Shown here piece after piece: positions 1-6,347 of a stretch of 7,592 bases of DNA (position 1 is its first letter; every line of letters starts with the position of its first letter). The notes below the pieces were generated by a model, which was not told the origin of the DNA, ran no database searches, and saw only the letters and a list, made by a program, of their open reading frames with translations. The translations under genes and the position numbers were made by a program. The DNA is from Acidimicrobiia bacterium (lineage in GTDB: Bacteria; Actinomycetota; Acidimicrobiia; Spongiisociales; ZC4RG35). The DNA is taken from contig JAOUGY010000176.1 of assembly GCA_029865445.1 (NCBI GenBank), positions 1 through 7,592 of the forward strand, written 5' to 3'.

Positions 1-81
1 GTCACCAACGATGCCGCGAAACTCGTCGCCCGCGGCCACGTCCGCTTGCAGAACCTGGCGCAGCCGCACACCGAGAGCTGA
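1..81 (+). CDS. 3' end of an unrecognised protein (partial)
   Basis: Frame 1 is open from the first base and ends at TGA 79-81, giving the last 26 residues of a protein that begins outside the window. The tail contains a short, fairly basic stretch (DAAKLVARGHVRLQNL) and ends HTES. It has no motif that I can assign to a family. The codons are G/C-rich at the third position, as in the neighbouring genes, which supports real coding. It lies 110 bp upstream of the multicopper oxidase on the same strand. I see no convincing terminator between them, so cotranscription is possible but not shown. The function is unknown. Confidence 0.55.
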   Translation, partial: VTNDAAKLVARGHVRLQNLAQPHTES

Positions 82-98
82 CACGCCCTCACCAGGAA

Positions 99-142
99 GG
101 GTCTTTCGTCCCCGGACTAAGGCCGGTTGAAGGCCCCAACCG
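99..142. promoter_or_regulatory. Imperfect dyads upstream of the multicopper oxidase, possible DosR-like operator
   Basis: Seen: GGGTCTTTCGTCCC at 99-112 is a near-palindrome with one mismatched pair, directly followed by CGGACTAAGGCCGG at 113-126, whose reverse complement has a similar layout. A third dyad, CGGTTG (124-129) and CAACCG (137-142), encloses a 7-nt loop. It has no T-run after it, so it is not a good terminator. Known: the mycobacterial DosR/DevR box is built on GGGACT-WW-AGTCCC, which the first element matches except at a few positions. Inferred: this may be a binding site for a hypoxia/NO-type response regulator acting on the oxidase gene. No regulator gene is visible in the window. 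Confidence 0.35.
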
Positions 143-191
143 AGCCGTCGCCCGAAGTGTCATGTGACGGATATCTCTAGAAAGGCGTGCG

Positions 192-1571
192 ATGAAGAAG
201 GAACGGCTATTCGACCCTGCGCTGACTGCGCTCACGGTGATCGGCGCCCTGCTGGGCGTGATCGCCATCGCCGCGGTGATCGTGCGGGGTCCATCGACCG
301 AGGCCGCCGAGGGTGAGCACGCAGCCCCCGAGGCCGGCGAGGCTGCCCGAGCCCACATCTCCCTGTCGGAGTGGGCCATCGGTGGCGACCTCGAGCTCAA
401 GCCCGGCGCAACCGTGTTCGAACTCCACAACGACGGGACCGTTGCACACAACTTCTCCATCGTCGGAGTAGGAACGTCCGAGGACGTCAACTCGGGTGCG
501 TCGGCCGAATTCGACGTAAGCGACCTCCGCGCCGGAACGTATGAGGTGGTGTGCGCGATCGCCGGCCACAAGGAGGCCGGCATGCGGGCGACCCTCACCG
601 TGGCCGAGAACGCCAGCGGACCCACAGGCGAATCCCACGGTCACGGTGGCGAGGACACCGACTGGGCGGCACTCGATCAGGCCATGATGGACTCGATCCT
701 TTCCTTCCCAGCCGCCACCGAAGGGCTGGGGAACGCCGTTCTCGAACCCACCGAAGTCCTGGCCGACGGCACCAAGGTGTTTGATCTCACCACCGAGATC
801 GTGGAGTGGGAGGTCGAACCAGGTCGGTTCGTCGAGGCTTGGACCTACAACGGAATCGTCCCCGGTCCGATGCTCAAGCTCGACGTCGGCGACACCATCC
901 AGGTGCGAGTGCAGAACAACCTCCCCATGGGAACGGACATCCACTGGCACGGTGTCGACACCCCCAACAACATGGACGGTGTTGCACCTCTCACGCAGCC
1001 TCTGATCGGGCCTGGAGAAACCTTCACGTACGAGTTCACGGTCGACCATGTTGCGGTTGGCATGTATCACGCCCATCACCACGGTCAGATGCAGGTCCCG
1101 AATGGCCTGTTTGCGGCGATGCTCATCGGTGACGTCGAGCTTCCGACAGGGAGGACCATCTCGGGTGTCACGATCCCCGAAGACCTCGAGATCGCGCACG
1201 AGATCCCGATGGTTCTCAACGATGCCGGCGTGATCGGATTCTCGCTCAACGGCAAGTCGTTCCCCGCCACCGAGCCGTACGCGATGAAACAAGGCGACTG
1301 GTTCTTGGTCCACTACTTCAACGAAGGGCTCCAGATCCATCCGATGCATCAGCACCAGTTCAACGGTCTCGTCGTTGCCAAGGACGGCATACCACTCGAC
1401 AACCCGTACTGGGTGGACACGTTGAACATCGCTCCGGGAGAGCGATACACCGTTCTCGCCCAAGCCGAAGATCCCGGTGTCTGGGTGTGGCACTGCCACA
1501 TCCTCAATCACGTCGAACGCGAGGAAGGCATGTTCGGGATGGTCACGGCCCTCATCGTCGAGGAAGCCTGA
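192..1571 (+). CDS. Membrane-anchored multicopper oxidase with N-terminal cupredoxin domain
   Basis: This 459-residue protein starts at ATG 192, with GAAAGG at 180-185 as ribosome binding site. Residues 11-32 form one hydrophobic helix behind MKKER, so the rest should face outward as a lipid- or membrane-anchored domain. Residues about 54-138 are a plastocyanin-like domain with type 1 copper ligands His86, Cys121, His126 and Met131. A His/Gly-rich linker (149-152) follows. Residues about 195-459 form a two-domain oxidase: HWHG 251-254 and HAH 293-295 in its first domain, HPMHQH 383-388 and HCHILNH 434-440 in its second. Together these supply the trinuclear centre and a second type 1 site (Cys435, His440, probably Met447). 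The first oxidase domain has no Cys, unlike NirK nitrite reductases, where the type 1 Cys sits there. This fits a type-B two-domain (small-laccase-like) oxidase, probably trimeric. It would reduce O2 with electrons from an unknown donor such as phenols or metal ions. It is closed by its own terminator. Confidence 0.9.
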   Translation: MKKERLFDPALTALTVIGALLGVIAIAAVIVRGPSTEAAEGEHAAPEAGEAARAHISLSEWAIGGDLELKPGATVFELHNDGTVAHNFSIVGVGTSEDVNSGASAEFDVSDLRAGTYEVVCAIAGHKEAGMRATLTVAENASGPTGESHGHGGEDTDWAALDQAMMDSILSFPAATEGLGNAVLEPTEVLADGTKVFDLTTEIVEWEVEPGRFVEAWTYNGIVPGPMLKLDVGDTIQVRVQNNLPMGTDIHWHGVDTPNNMDGVAPLTQPLIGPGETFTYEFTVDHVAVGMYHAHHHGQMQVPNGLFAAMLIGDVELPTGRTISGVTIPEDLEIAHEIPMVLNDAGVIGFSLNGKSFPATEPYAMKQGDWFLVHYFNEGLQIHPMHQHQFNGLVVAKDGIPLDNPYWVDTLNIAPGERYTVLAQAEDPGVWVWHCHILNHVEREEGMFGMVTALIVEEA

Positions 1572-1591
1572 TCCAATCCGTTTGGCATGGG

Positions 1592-1624
1592 AATGGGGCC
1601 TGCGCCTGCGGGCCCCATTTCTTG
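1592..1624 (+). terminator. Rho-independent terminator after the multicopper oxidase gene
   Basis: AATGGGGCC (1592-1600) pairs perfectly with GGCCCCATT (1611-1619) around a 10-nt GC-rich loop. The right arm runs into a short T-rich stretch (ATTTCTT). It begins 20 bp after the stop codon of the oxidase gene, so that gene appears to end its transcription unit. The T-tract is short, as is common in high-GC bacteria. Confidence 0.7.
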
Positions 1625-1717
1625 TGTCGACCGCATGGACTCGTGCAAGGCGATCCGGCCAAGATGGCTAGCTAGTCATTGCGGGCCTGAGGTATCTAGT
1701 CCTCCGGTGTCGACCGC
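1624..1717. repeat. 11-bp direct repeat pair in the protease upstream region
   Basis: GTGTCGACCGC occurs at 1624-1634 and again at 1707-1717, in the gap between the oxidase terminator and the protease gene. The copies are 83 bp apart, close to eight DNA turns. Between them lies the palindrome CTAGCTAG (about 1668-1675) and a possible weak -10 hexamer, TATCTA at 1693-1698, with no recognisable -35. The repeats could be operator half-sites or chance, since GTGTCGAC is a common word in GC-rich DNA. Confidence 0.3.
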
Positions 1718-1767
1718 TTCTGGGCCGATGGACCCACTGTCGATTCACTCGAGGTTGGGAACACAGA

Positions 1768-3564
1768 ATGGCTGGAGCAAGCAGAGGGCTGAGCTGGGAC
1801 GGCGAATCCCCGCGGCCATCCAAGACGATCACCACGACGGCGGTACTCGGCATGCTCGCGGCAATGATCCTGTCGCCCTCGGCGGCATTCGCCTCCGACG
1901 ACATGAGCACGGACGTGATCGTGCGCGAGACGGCACCGGAAACCGATGCTGCCGAGAGGCTCATCTCGACGCTCGGAGGCACGGTCGGCGAACAGCTCGA
2001 CGTCATCGGCGGATTTGCCGCCACAGTGCCGACCGACAAGCTCGCCGGCCTCGCCGGCCACCCGGCGGTTGAAGCCGTGACGCCGGACGCAACTGTCACC
2101 CTTCTCGACAACCCATTCGGAAGGAACAGCGAACCGGTGGCGCACGACCTCACACTCACGAGGCTCGTACAGACGGTCGGTGCCGACGTGTTCTGGGCCC
2201 AAGGGCACACAGGCAAGGGTGTCGATGTCGCATTGATCGACTCAGGGGTGGTCGCCGTCGACGGCCTCCTCCGCTCCGAAGTCGGCGGCCCGAAGGTCAT
2301 CAACGGTCCCGACCTCTCGTTCGAGTCTCAATCGGACAAGTTCCGCTGGCTCGACACCTATGGCCACGGCACACACATGGCCGGGATCATCGCCGGTCAT
2401 GACAATGCGGCGGCGGCGCAACCGTCCAAATCCTCCGAAACCAGCTTCAACGGGATCGCACCCAACGCCCGGATCTTGAGCGTGAAGGTGGCGTCACACG
2501 ACGGTGCCGTCGATGTGTCCCAGGTGATCGCTGCCATAGATTGGGTCGTGCAGCACAAGAACGACAATGGAATGAACGTTCGTGTTCTCAACCTGTCGTT
2601 CGGAACCGATTCGACGCAGAGCTACGTGCTCGATCCGCTGGCGCACGCGGCCGAGCAGGCATGGCGTGCCGGGATCGTGGTCGTGGTTGCCGCCGGCAAC
2701 GACGGCAATTGGGCACAGCTTCGCAACCCGGCCCGCAACCCCAACCTCATCGCGGTGGGTGCCTCCAACCCGATCGGCACGCTCACGCTCGCCGATGACT
2801 ATGTGGCCTCCTTCTCGAACTGTGAACACAACGCCCGGACCGTGGACGTTCTCGCACCCGGAGTCTCAATCGTCAGCCTGCGCAACCCCGGGTCGTACGC
2901 CGATTCCGGATACCCATCTGGCCAGGTCGGAACCCGGTTCTTCAAAGGCACAGGCACCAGCCAGGCGACGGCGGTCGTGTCCGGCGCGGCAGCCTTGATC
3001 CTCTCCAAGTTCCCCGATGCAACACCCCAACAGGTCAAAGACCTGCTCATGACCACGGCCTACACGAGCGCCCGAGGGAAGGCCGCCTCCTGCTACGGGG
3101 CAGGGTCGATCGACCTGAGTCAAGCCGCCCGCCTCACCCAACTCTCGCGCACCTTCGACAATCAGACGTGGAGTACCGGCACGGGCTCGCTCGAGGCCTC
3201 CCGCGGCAGCGACCACCTCACACACAACGGGAGGATCCTCGCCGGCGAATACGACATCTTCGGCATGCCATTCGACGCGGCCCAGTGGGCGAACCTCGCC
3301 TCCCGCCGCGCAGCCTGGTCGGACGGGTACTGGAACGGCTCCCCATGGACCGGAGTGTCCTGGTCGGGTGTCTCCTGGTCCGGTGTCTCCTGGTCCGGTG
3401 TCTCCTGGTCCGGTGTCTCCTGGTCCGGTGTCTCCTGGTCCGGAGTGTCCTGGTCGGACAAGGCGTGGGAAGGTGGCTCCTGGTCGGGGGTGTCCTGGTC
3501 GGGAGTGTCCTGGTCGGGAGTGTCCTGGTCCGGTGGTTCCTGGTCCGGCATACGCTGGCGCTGA
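1768..3564 (+). CDS. Secreted subtilisin-family (S8) serine protease with WSGVS-repeat tail
   Basis: This 598-residue preproprotein has a long, basic-hydrophobic Sec-type signal with likely cleavage after AFA near residue 43. Residues about 46-112 look like an I9-type propeptide that chaperones folding and inhibits until cleaved. The S8 catalytic domain (about 140-455) carries Asp158 (ALIDSG), His200 (GHGTHMAG), the oxyanion Asn311 (AAGND) and Ser398 (GTGTSQA), so all catalytic residues are present. Only two cysteines are seen in the mature part (352 and 442), which could form a disulfide. A linker of about 60 residues leads to an 83-residue tail with Trp at every fifth position (517 to 597) and the core unit SWSGV. 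There is no sorting signal or C-terminal membrane helix. Similar Trp-rich tails occur in actinobacterial S8 peptidases; their role is not established to my knowledge, and attachment to cell wall or polymer is a guess. The start ATG has only a weak ribosome binding site (GGTTGGGA at 1753-1760). The gene stands alone between two terminators. Confidence 0.93.
   Translation: MAGASRGLSWDGESPRPSKTITTTAVLGMLAAMILSPSAAFASDDMSTDVIVRETAPETDAAERLISTLGGTVGEQLDVIGGFAATVPTDKLAGLAGHPAVEAVTPDATVTLLDNPFGRNSEPVAHDLTLTRLVQTVGADVFWAQGHTGKGVDVALIDSGVVAVDGLLRSEVGGPKVINGPDLSFESQSDKFRWLDTYGHGTHMAGIIAGHDNAAAAQPSKSSETSFNGIAPNARILSVKVASHDGAVDVSQVIAAIDWVVQHKNDNGMNVRVLNLSFGTDSTQSYVLDPLAHAAEQAWRAGIVVVVAAGNDGNWAQLRNPARNPNLIAVGASNPIGTLTLADDYVASFSNCEHNARTVDVLAPGVSIVSLRNPGSYADSGYPSGQVGTRFFKGTGTSQATAVVSGAAALILSKFPDATPQQVKDLLMTTAYTSARGKAASCYGAGSIDLSQAARLTQLSRTFDNQTWSTGTGSLEASRGSDHLTHNGRILAGEYDIFGMPFDAAQWANLASRRAAWSDGYWNGSPWTGVSWSGVSWSGVSWSGVSWSGVSWSGVSWSGVSWSDKAWEGGSWSGVSWSGVSWSGVSWSGGSWSGIRWR
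3313..3561 (+). repeat. 15-bp coding repeat array encoding Trp-rich pentapeptides
   Basis: From residue 516 to the stop codon the protease is built of 16 pentads plus RWR. The order is AWSDG, YWNGS, PWTGV, six SWSGV, SWSDK, AWEGG, three SWSGV, SWSGG, SWSGI. Trp falls at the second place of every unit, 17 times in phase. At DNA level TCCTGGTCCGGTGTC occurs four times in a row without change (3373-3432). The second block (3478-3522) mostly uses GGAGTG instead of GGTGTC for the last two codons. The pattern points to unit duplication in two separate bursts, with the ends degenerating. Confidence 0.95.
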
Positions 3565-3587
3565 TCCCGGATCCTCAACCAACAAGC

Positions 3588-3616
3588 AGAAAGGCCCCCT
3601 GATCGGGGGCCTTTCT
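3588..3616. terminator. Bidirectional terminator between the protease gene and clpC
   Basis: AGAAAGGCCCCC (3588-3599) and GGGGGCCTTTCT (3605-3616) form a perfect 12-bp stem with a 5-nt loop, TGATC. The A-rich left arm and T-rich right arm give a U-rich end in both directions. It sits 23 bp after the protease stop and 20 bp beyond the clpC stop, so one hairpin probably ends both convergent transcripts. Confidence 0.88.
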
Positions 3617-3636
3617 GGTGTTCATCTGTGCGTCGG

Positions 3637-6135
3637 TCAGTCCGAGTCGGCCATCTCGATGGGTGGGGTGTCGGGCGTCTCGATGCACTCGAACGTCAAC
3701 TCCTCGTTCTCCTCGTCGAGACCGACCAGGATCGTGGAGCCTGCCTTGAACTCACCGAGCAGGAACCTCTCCGACAGTGGATCTTCGAGCATTCGCTGAA
3801 TGGCGCGCCGCAGGGGCCGGGCGCCGAGTTCGGGGTCGTACCCCTTCGTCCCGAGGAAACCTTTCGCATCGTCGGTCAGCACGAGATCCAAACCCTGCGC
3901 CGTCAGTTGCTGGCGAACGCGAATGAGCATGAGGTCGACGATCGCCTTCACCTCGTCCAGCGTCAGTTCGTGGAACACGATGATCTCGTCGATCCGGTTC
4001 AGGAACTCCGGACGGAAGTGCCGCTTGAGCTCTTCGTTGACCTTTTCCACCATCTTGTCGTAGGTGTCCCGCTCGTCGTCGGCGCTGAAGCCGATCGACT
4101 TCTTGCGGATGTCCCTCGTGCCGAGGTTCGACGTCATGATGATGACTGTGTTCTTGAAGTCCACTGTGCGCCCTTGGGCGTCGGTGAGCCGGCCGTCCTC
4201 CAGAATCTGCAGCAACGTGTTGAAGACGTCCGGATGGGCTTTCTCGATCTCATCGAACAGCACCACCGAGAAAGGCTTGCGACGGACCGCTTCGGTGAGC
4301 TGTCCACCCTCGTCGTACCCCACGTATCCCGGCGGGGAACCGATGAGCCGGCTCACTGTGTGCTTCTCCATGTACTCCGACATGTCGAGTTGGATCAGCG
4401 CGTCCTCGTCTCCAAACAGGAACTCGGCGAGCGACTTGGCGGTTTCTGTCTTTCCGACCCCGGACGGGCCCAGGAAGATGAACGAACCGGAAGGACGTTT
4501 GGGGTCCTTCAATCCGGCACGCGTACGCCGAATCGCCTTGGAGACCGCCACGATGGCATCGTGCTGGCCGATGATCCGCTGATGGAGTTCGTCCTCCATG
4601 CGCACCAACCGGGCCGTCTCCTCTTCGGTGAGGCGGTGGACGGGAATACCCGTCCACTGGGCGAGCACCTGGGCGATCTCCTCCTCGTCGATCACCCATC
4701 CGGTGTCCGCTCCTTCGTCGGAGAGCCGCTTCTCGACCGATGTCCGATCGCCGAGCAGGTTCTTCTCCTGGTCGCGGAGCTGGGCGGCGCGCTCGTATTG
4801 CTGCGCCTGCACCGACTCCTGCTTCTGACGGCGCACATCGGACAGCTTGCGGTCGATCTCCTCGAACTCGGGGTTCGATCCGGACCGGCTGATCCGCATG
4901 CGGCTTCCGGCCTCATCGATGAGGTCAATCGCCTTGTCCGGAAGGAAGCGGTCCGACAGGTACCGGTCGGCGAGATTGGCAGCGCTCACGATTGCCTGCT
5001 CGGTGAACCTCACGGAGTGGTGTGCCTCGTACCGATCCTTCAGTCCGAACAGGATCTGAACGGTGTCGGAAACGGACGGCTCCTCGACCTGGACCGGCTG
5101 GAACCGCCGCTCGAGCGCCGAGTCCTTCTCCAGATACTTCCGGTATTCCTCGAGTGTCGTTGCGCCGATCGTCTGAAGTTCGCCGCGGGCGAGCATCGGC
5201 TTGAGGATCGAGGCGGCGTCGATAGCGCCTTCGGCGGCGCCGGCACCGACGAGTGTGTGGATCTCGTCGATGAAGATGATGATGTCGCCCCGGGTCTTGA
5301 TCTCCTTCAAGACTTTCTTCAGCCGCTCCTCGAAATCGCCGCGGTACCGGGACCCGGCCACCAGCGCACCGAGGTCGAGCGTATAGAGCTTCTTGTTCGA
5401 CAACGTCTCGGGGACTTCCCCGGCGACGATCTTCTGGGCCAGCCCCTCGACGATTGCGGTCTTCCCGACCCCCGGCTCACCGATGAGCACCGGGTTGTTC
5501 TTCGTGCGTCGGGACAGGATCTGCATCACACGCTCGATTTCGCGTGTGCGCCCGATGACCGGATCGAGTTTGCGGTCCCGGGCCGACTGCGTCAGGTTGC
5601 GACCGAATTGATCGAGGACGGTTGATCCGCCGCTCGCCTGCTCCGATCGCGAGGACGTGCCCGAACCGCCGGACGACGACGGCTGCTCCTCGGACCCCTG
5701 CGGACCCGACAAGAGCTGAATGACGGTCTGCCGGACCTTCTGGAGTTCGGCGCCGAGTTTCTGCAGCACCTGGGCTGCCACGCCCTCACCTTCGCGGATC
5801 AGGCCGAGAAGGATGTGCTCGGTTCCGATGTAGTTGTGTCCGAGCTGGAGAGCCTCCCTGAGGCTCAGCTCCAACACCTTCTTCGCACGCGGCGTGAATG
5901 GTATGTGACCGGTCGGGGCCTGCTGACCCTGACCGATGATCTCGACCACCTGCTCGCGTACGGCCGAGAGGTTGATGCCAAGACTCTCTAGGGCCTTGGC
6001 GGCAATCCCCTCGCCTTCGTTGAGGAGCCCGAGCAGGATGTGCTCGGTTCCGATGTAATTGTGGTTCAGGAGCCGGGCCTCTTCCTGAGCCAAAACGACT
6101 ACCCGTCGGGCCCGGTCGGTGAAACGCTCAAACAA
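3637..6135 (-). CDS. clpC: ClpC, AAA+ unfoldase subunit of the Clp protease
   Basis: This 832-residue Hsp100 protein has the usual ClpC length. It forms hexamers in the cytosol, unfolds substrates with ATP and threads them into ClpP. Two Clp-N repeats lie at about 1-70 and 78-143 (each with NYIGTEHILLGL), followed by a Ser/Gly-rich linker (about 144-172). AAA domain 1 has Walker A GEPGVGKT (219-226) and Walker B IIIFIDE (285-291). The short middle domain contains a UVR-like coiled coil (about 425-462), typical of ClpC rather than ClpB. AAA domain 2 has Walker A GPSGVGKT (556-563) and Walker B VVLFDE (624-629). IGF at 681-683 is the expected ClpP-docking tripeptide. The start codon is TTG, chosen because the protein then begins MFERFTDRARR as in the family and a perfect AGGAGG lies 8 nt upstream. 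No ctsR, mcsA, mcsB or CIRCE element is visible, which fits an actinobacterium rather than a Bacillus-type arrangement. Confidence 0.97.
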   Translation of the reverse strand: MFERFTDRARRVVVLAQEEARLLNHNYIGTEHILLGLLNEGEGIAAKALESLGINLSAVREQVVEIIGQGQQAPTGHIPFTPRAKKVLELSLREALQLGHNYIGTEHILLGLIREGEGVAAQVLQKLGAELQKVRQTVIQLLSGPQGSEEQPSSSGGSGTSSRSEQASGGSTVLDQFGRNLTQSARDRKLDPVIGRTREIERVMQILSRRTKNNPVLIGEPGVGKTAIVEGLAQKIVAGEVPETLSNKKLYTLDLGALVAGSRYRGDFEERLKKVLKEIKTRGDIIIFIDEIHTLVGAGAAEGAIDAASILKPMLARGELQTIGATTLEEYRKYLEKDSALERRFQPVQVEEPSVSDTVQILFGLKDRYEAHHSVRFTEQAIVSAANLADRYLSDRFLPDKAIDLIDEAGSRMRISRSGSNPEFEEIDRKLSDVRRQKQESVQAQQYERAAQLRDQEKNLLGDRTSVEKRLSDEGADTGWVIDEEEIAQVLAQWTGIPVHRLTEEETARLVRMEDELHQRIIGQHDAIVAVSKAIRRTRAGLKDPKRPSGSFIFLGPSGVGKTETAKSLAEFLFGDEDALIQLDMSEYMEKHTVSRLIGSPPGYVGYDEGGQLTEAVRRKPFSVVLFDEIEKAHPDVFNTLLQILEDGRLTDAQGRTVDFKNTVIIMTSNLGTRDIRKKSIGFSADDERDTYDKMVEKVNEELKRHFRPEFLNRIDEIIVFHELTLDEVKAIVDLMLIRVRQQLTAQGLDLVLTDDAKGFLGTKGYDPELGARPLRRAIQRMLEDPLSERFLLGEFKAGSTILVGLDEENEELTFECIETPDTPPIEMADSD

Positions 6136-6143
6136 GGCCGATG

Positions 6144-6149
6144 CCTCCT
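6144..6149 (-). promoter_or_regulatory. Perfect Shine-Dalgarno sequence setting the TTG start of clpC
   Basis: Read on the minus strand, AGGAGG ends 8 nt before the TTG at 6135-6133. No in-frame ATG or GTG lies between it and the start, so it decides the start. The strong site offsets the weaker TTG codon. Confidence 0.85.
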
Positions 6150-6177
6150 ACACAGACTTCCCCGGCTGGCAGACCGA

Positions 6178-6183
6178 AGTATA
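6178..6183 (-). promoter_or_regulatory. Candidate -10 element of the clpC promoter
   Basis: TATACT on the minus strand is one mismatch from the TATAAT consensus and would give a leader of about 35 nt before the clpC start. No good -35 hexamer is visible 16-18 bp upstream and there is no extended TGN motif, so activator-dependent transcription is possible. I found no HspR (HAIR), CIRCE or CtsR operator in the 212-bp divergent region. I also found no convincing ClgR site. Confidence 0.4.
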
Positions 6184-6331
6184 CCGCCGAGTCCTACATA
6201 CCCCTGAGGGTCGATCGACACTTCTCGTGTTCGGCTGTCCGACCCACGCTCTGAAGCAGATTCCCGGGCTCCGCGAGACGAATTCCGACCTGCTCGCCTT
6301 GCCCGGAATACCTCCAGCCGCCGCCAGTCGG

Positions 6332-6337
6332 TACCAT
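6332..6337 (+). promoter_or_regulatory. Candidate -10 element for a near-leaderless polyprenyl synthase transcript
   Basis: TACCAT fits the TANNNT pattern of actinobacterial -10 elements and ends 10 nt before ATG 6348. Transcription would then start about 3-4 nt before the start codon. No Shine-Dalgarno-like sequence is present in the preceding 20 bases, which agrees with leaderless translation. No -35 is evident at normal spacing. Confidence 0.35.
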
Positions 6338-6347
6338 CCGAATCCAC

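Noticed and set aside
124..142. Terminator for the upstream partial gene
   Set aside because: The 6-bp stem CGGTTG/CAACCG is weak and no T-run follows it.
207..1511. A 434-codon open frame on the minus strand inside the multicopper oxidase gene
   Set aside because: It is antisense to a gene with clear copper-ligand motifs on the plus strand and has no recognisable domain of its own.
192..1571. Copper-containing nitrite reductase (NirK) as the name for the oxidase
   Set aside because: The first oxidase domain has HAHHHG with no T1 cysteine, while the HCH motif with the T1 Cys lies in the last domain, as in laccase-like enzymes.
3358..3552. Possible CRISPR array or intergenic tandem repeat
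   Set aside because: The units are directly adjacent, 15 bp long without spacers, and in frame within the protease gene.
3162..3585. Repetitive minus-strand frames (units such as TPDQE or PGDTG) and a plus-strand PGPVS frame over the protease tail
   Set aside because: They are the same 15-bp repeat read in other frames. The repeat is explained by the SWSGV array of the protease, whose frame continues directly from the catalytic domain.
3628..5625. A 665-codon open frame on the plus strand, fully antisense to clpC
   Set aside because: The opposite strand encodes a full ClpC with every expected motif. Long antisense frames are common in GC-rich genes with biased third positions, and this one's translation shows no recognisable domain.
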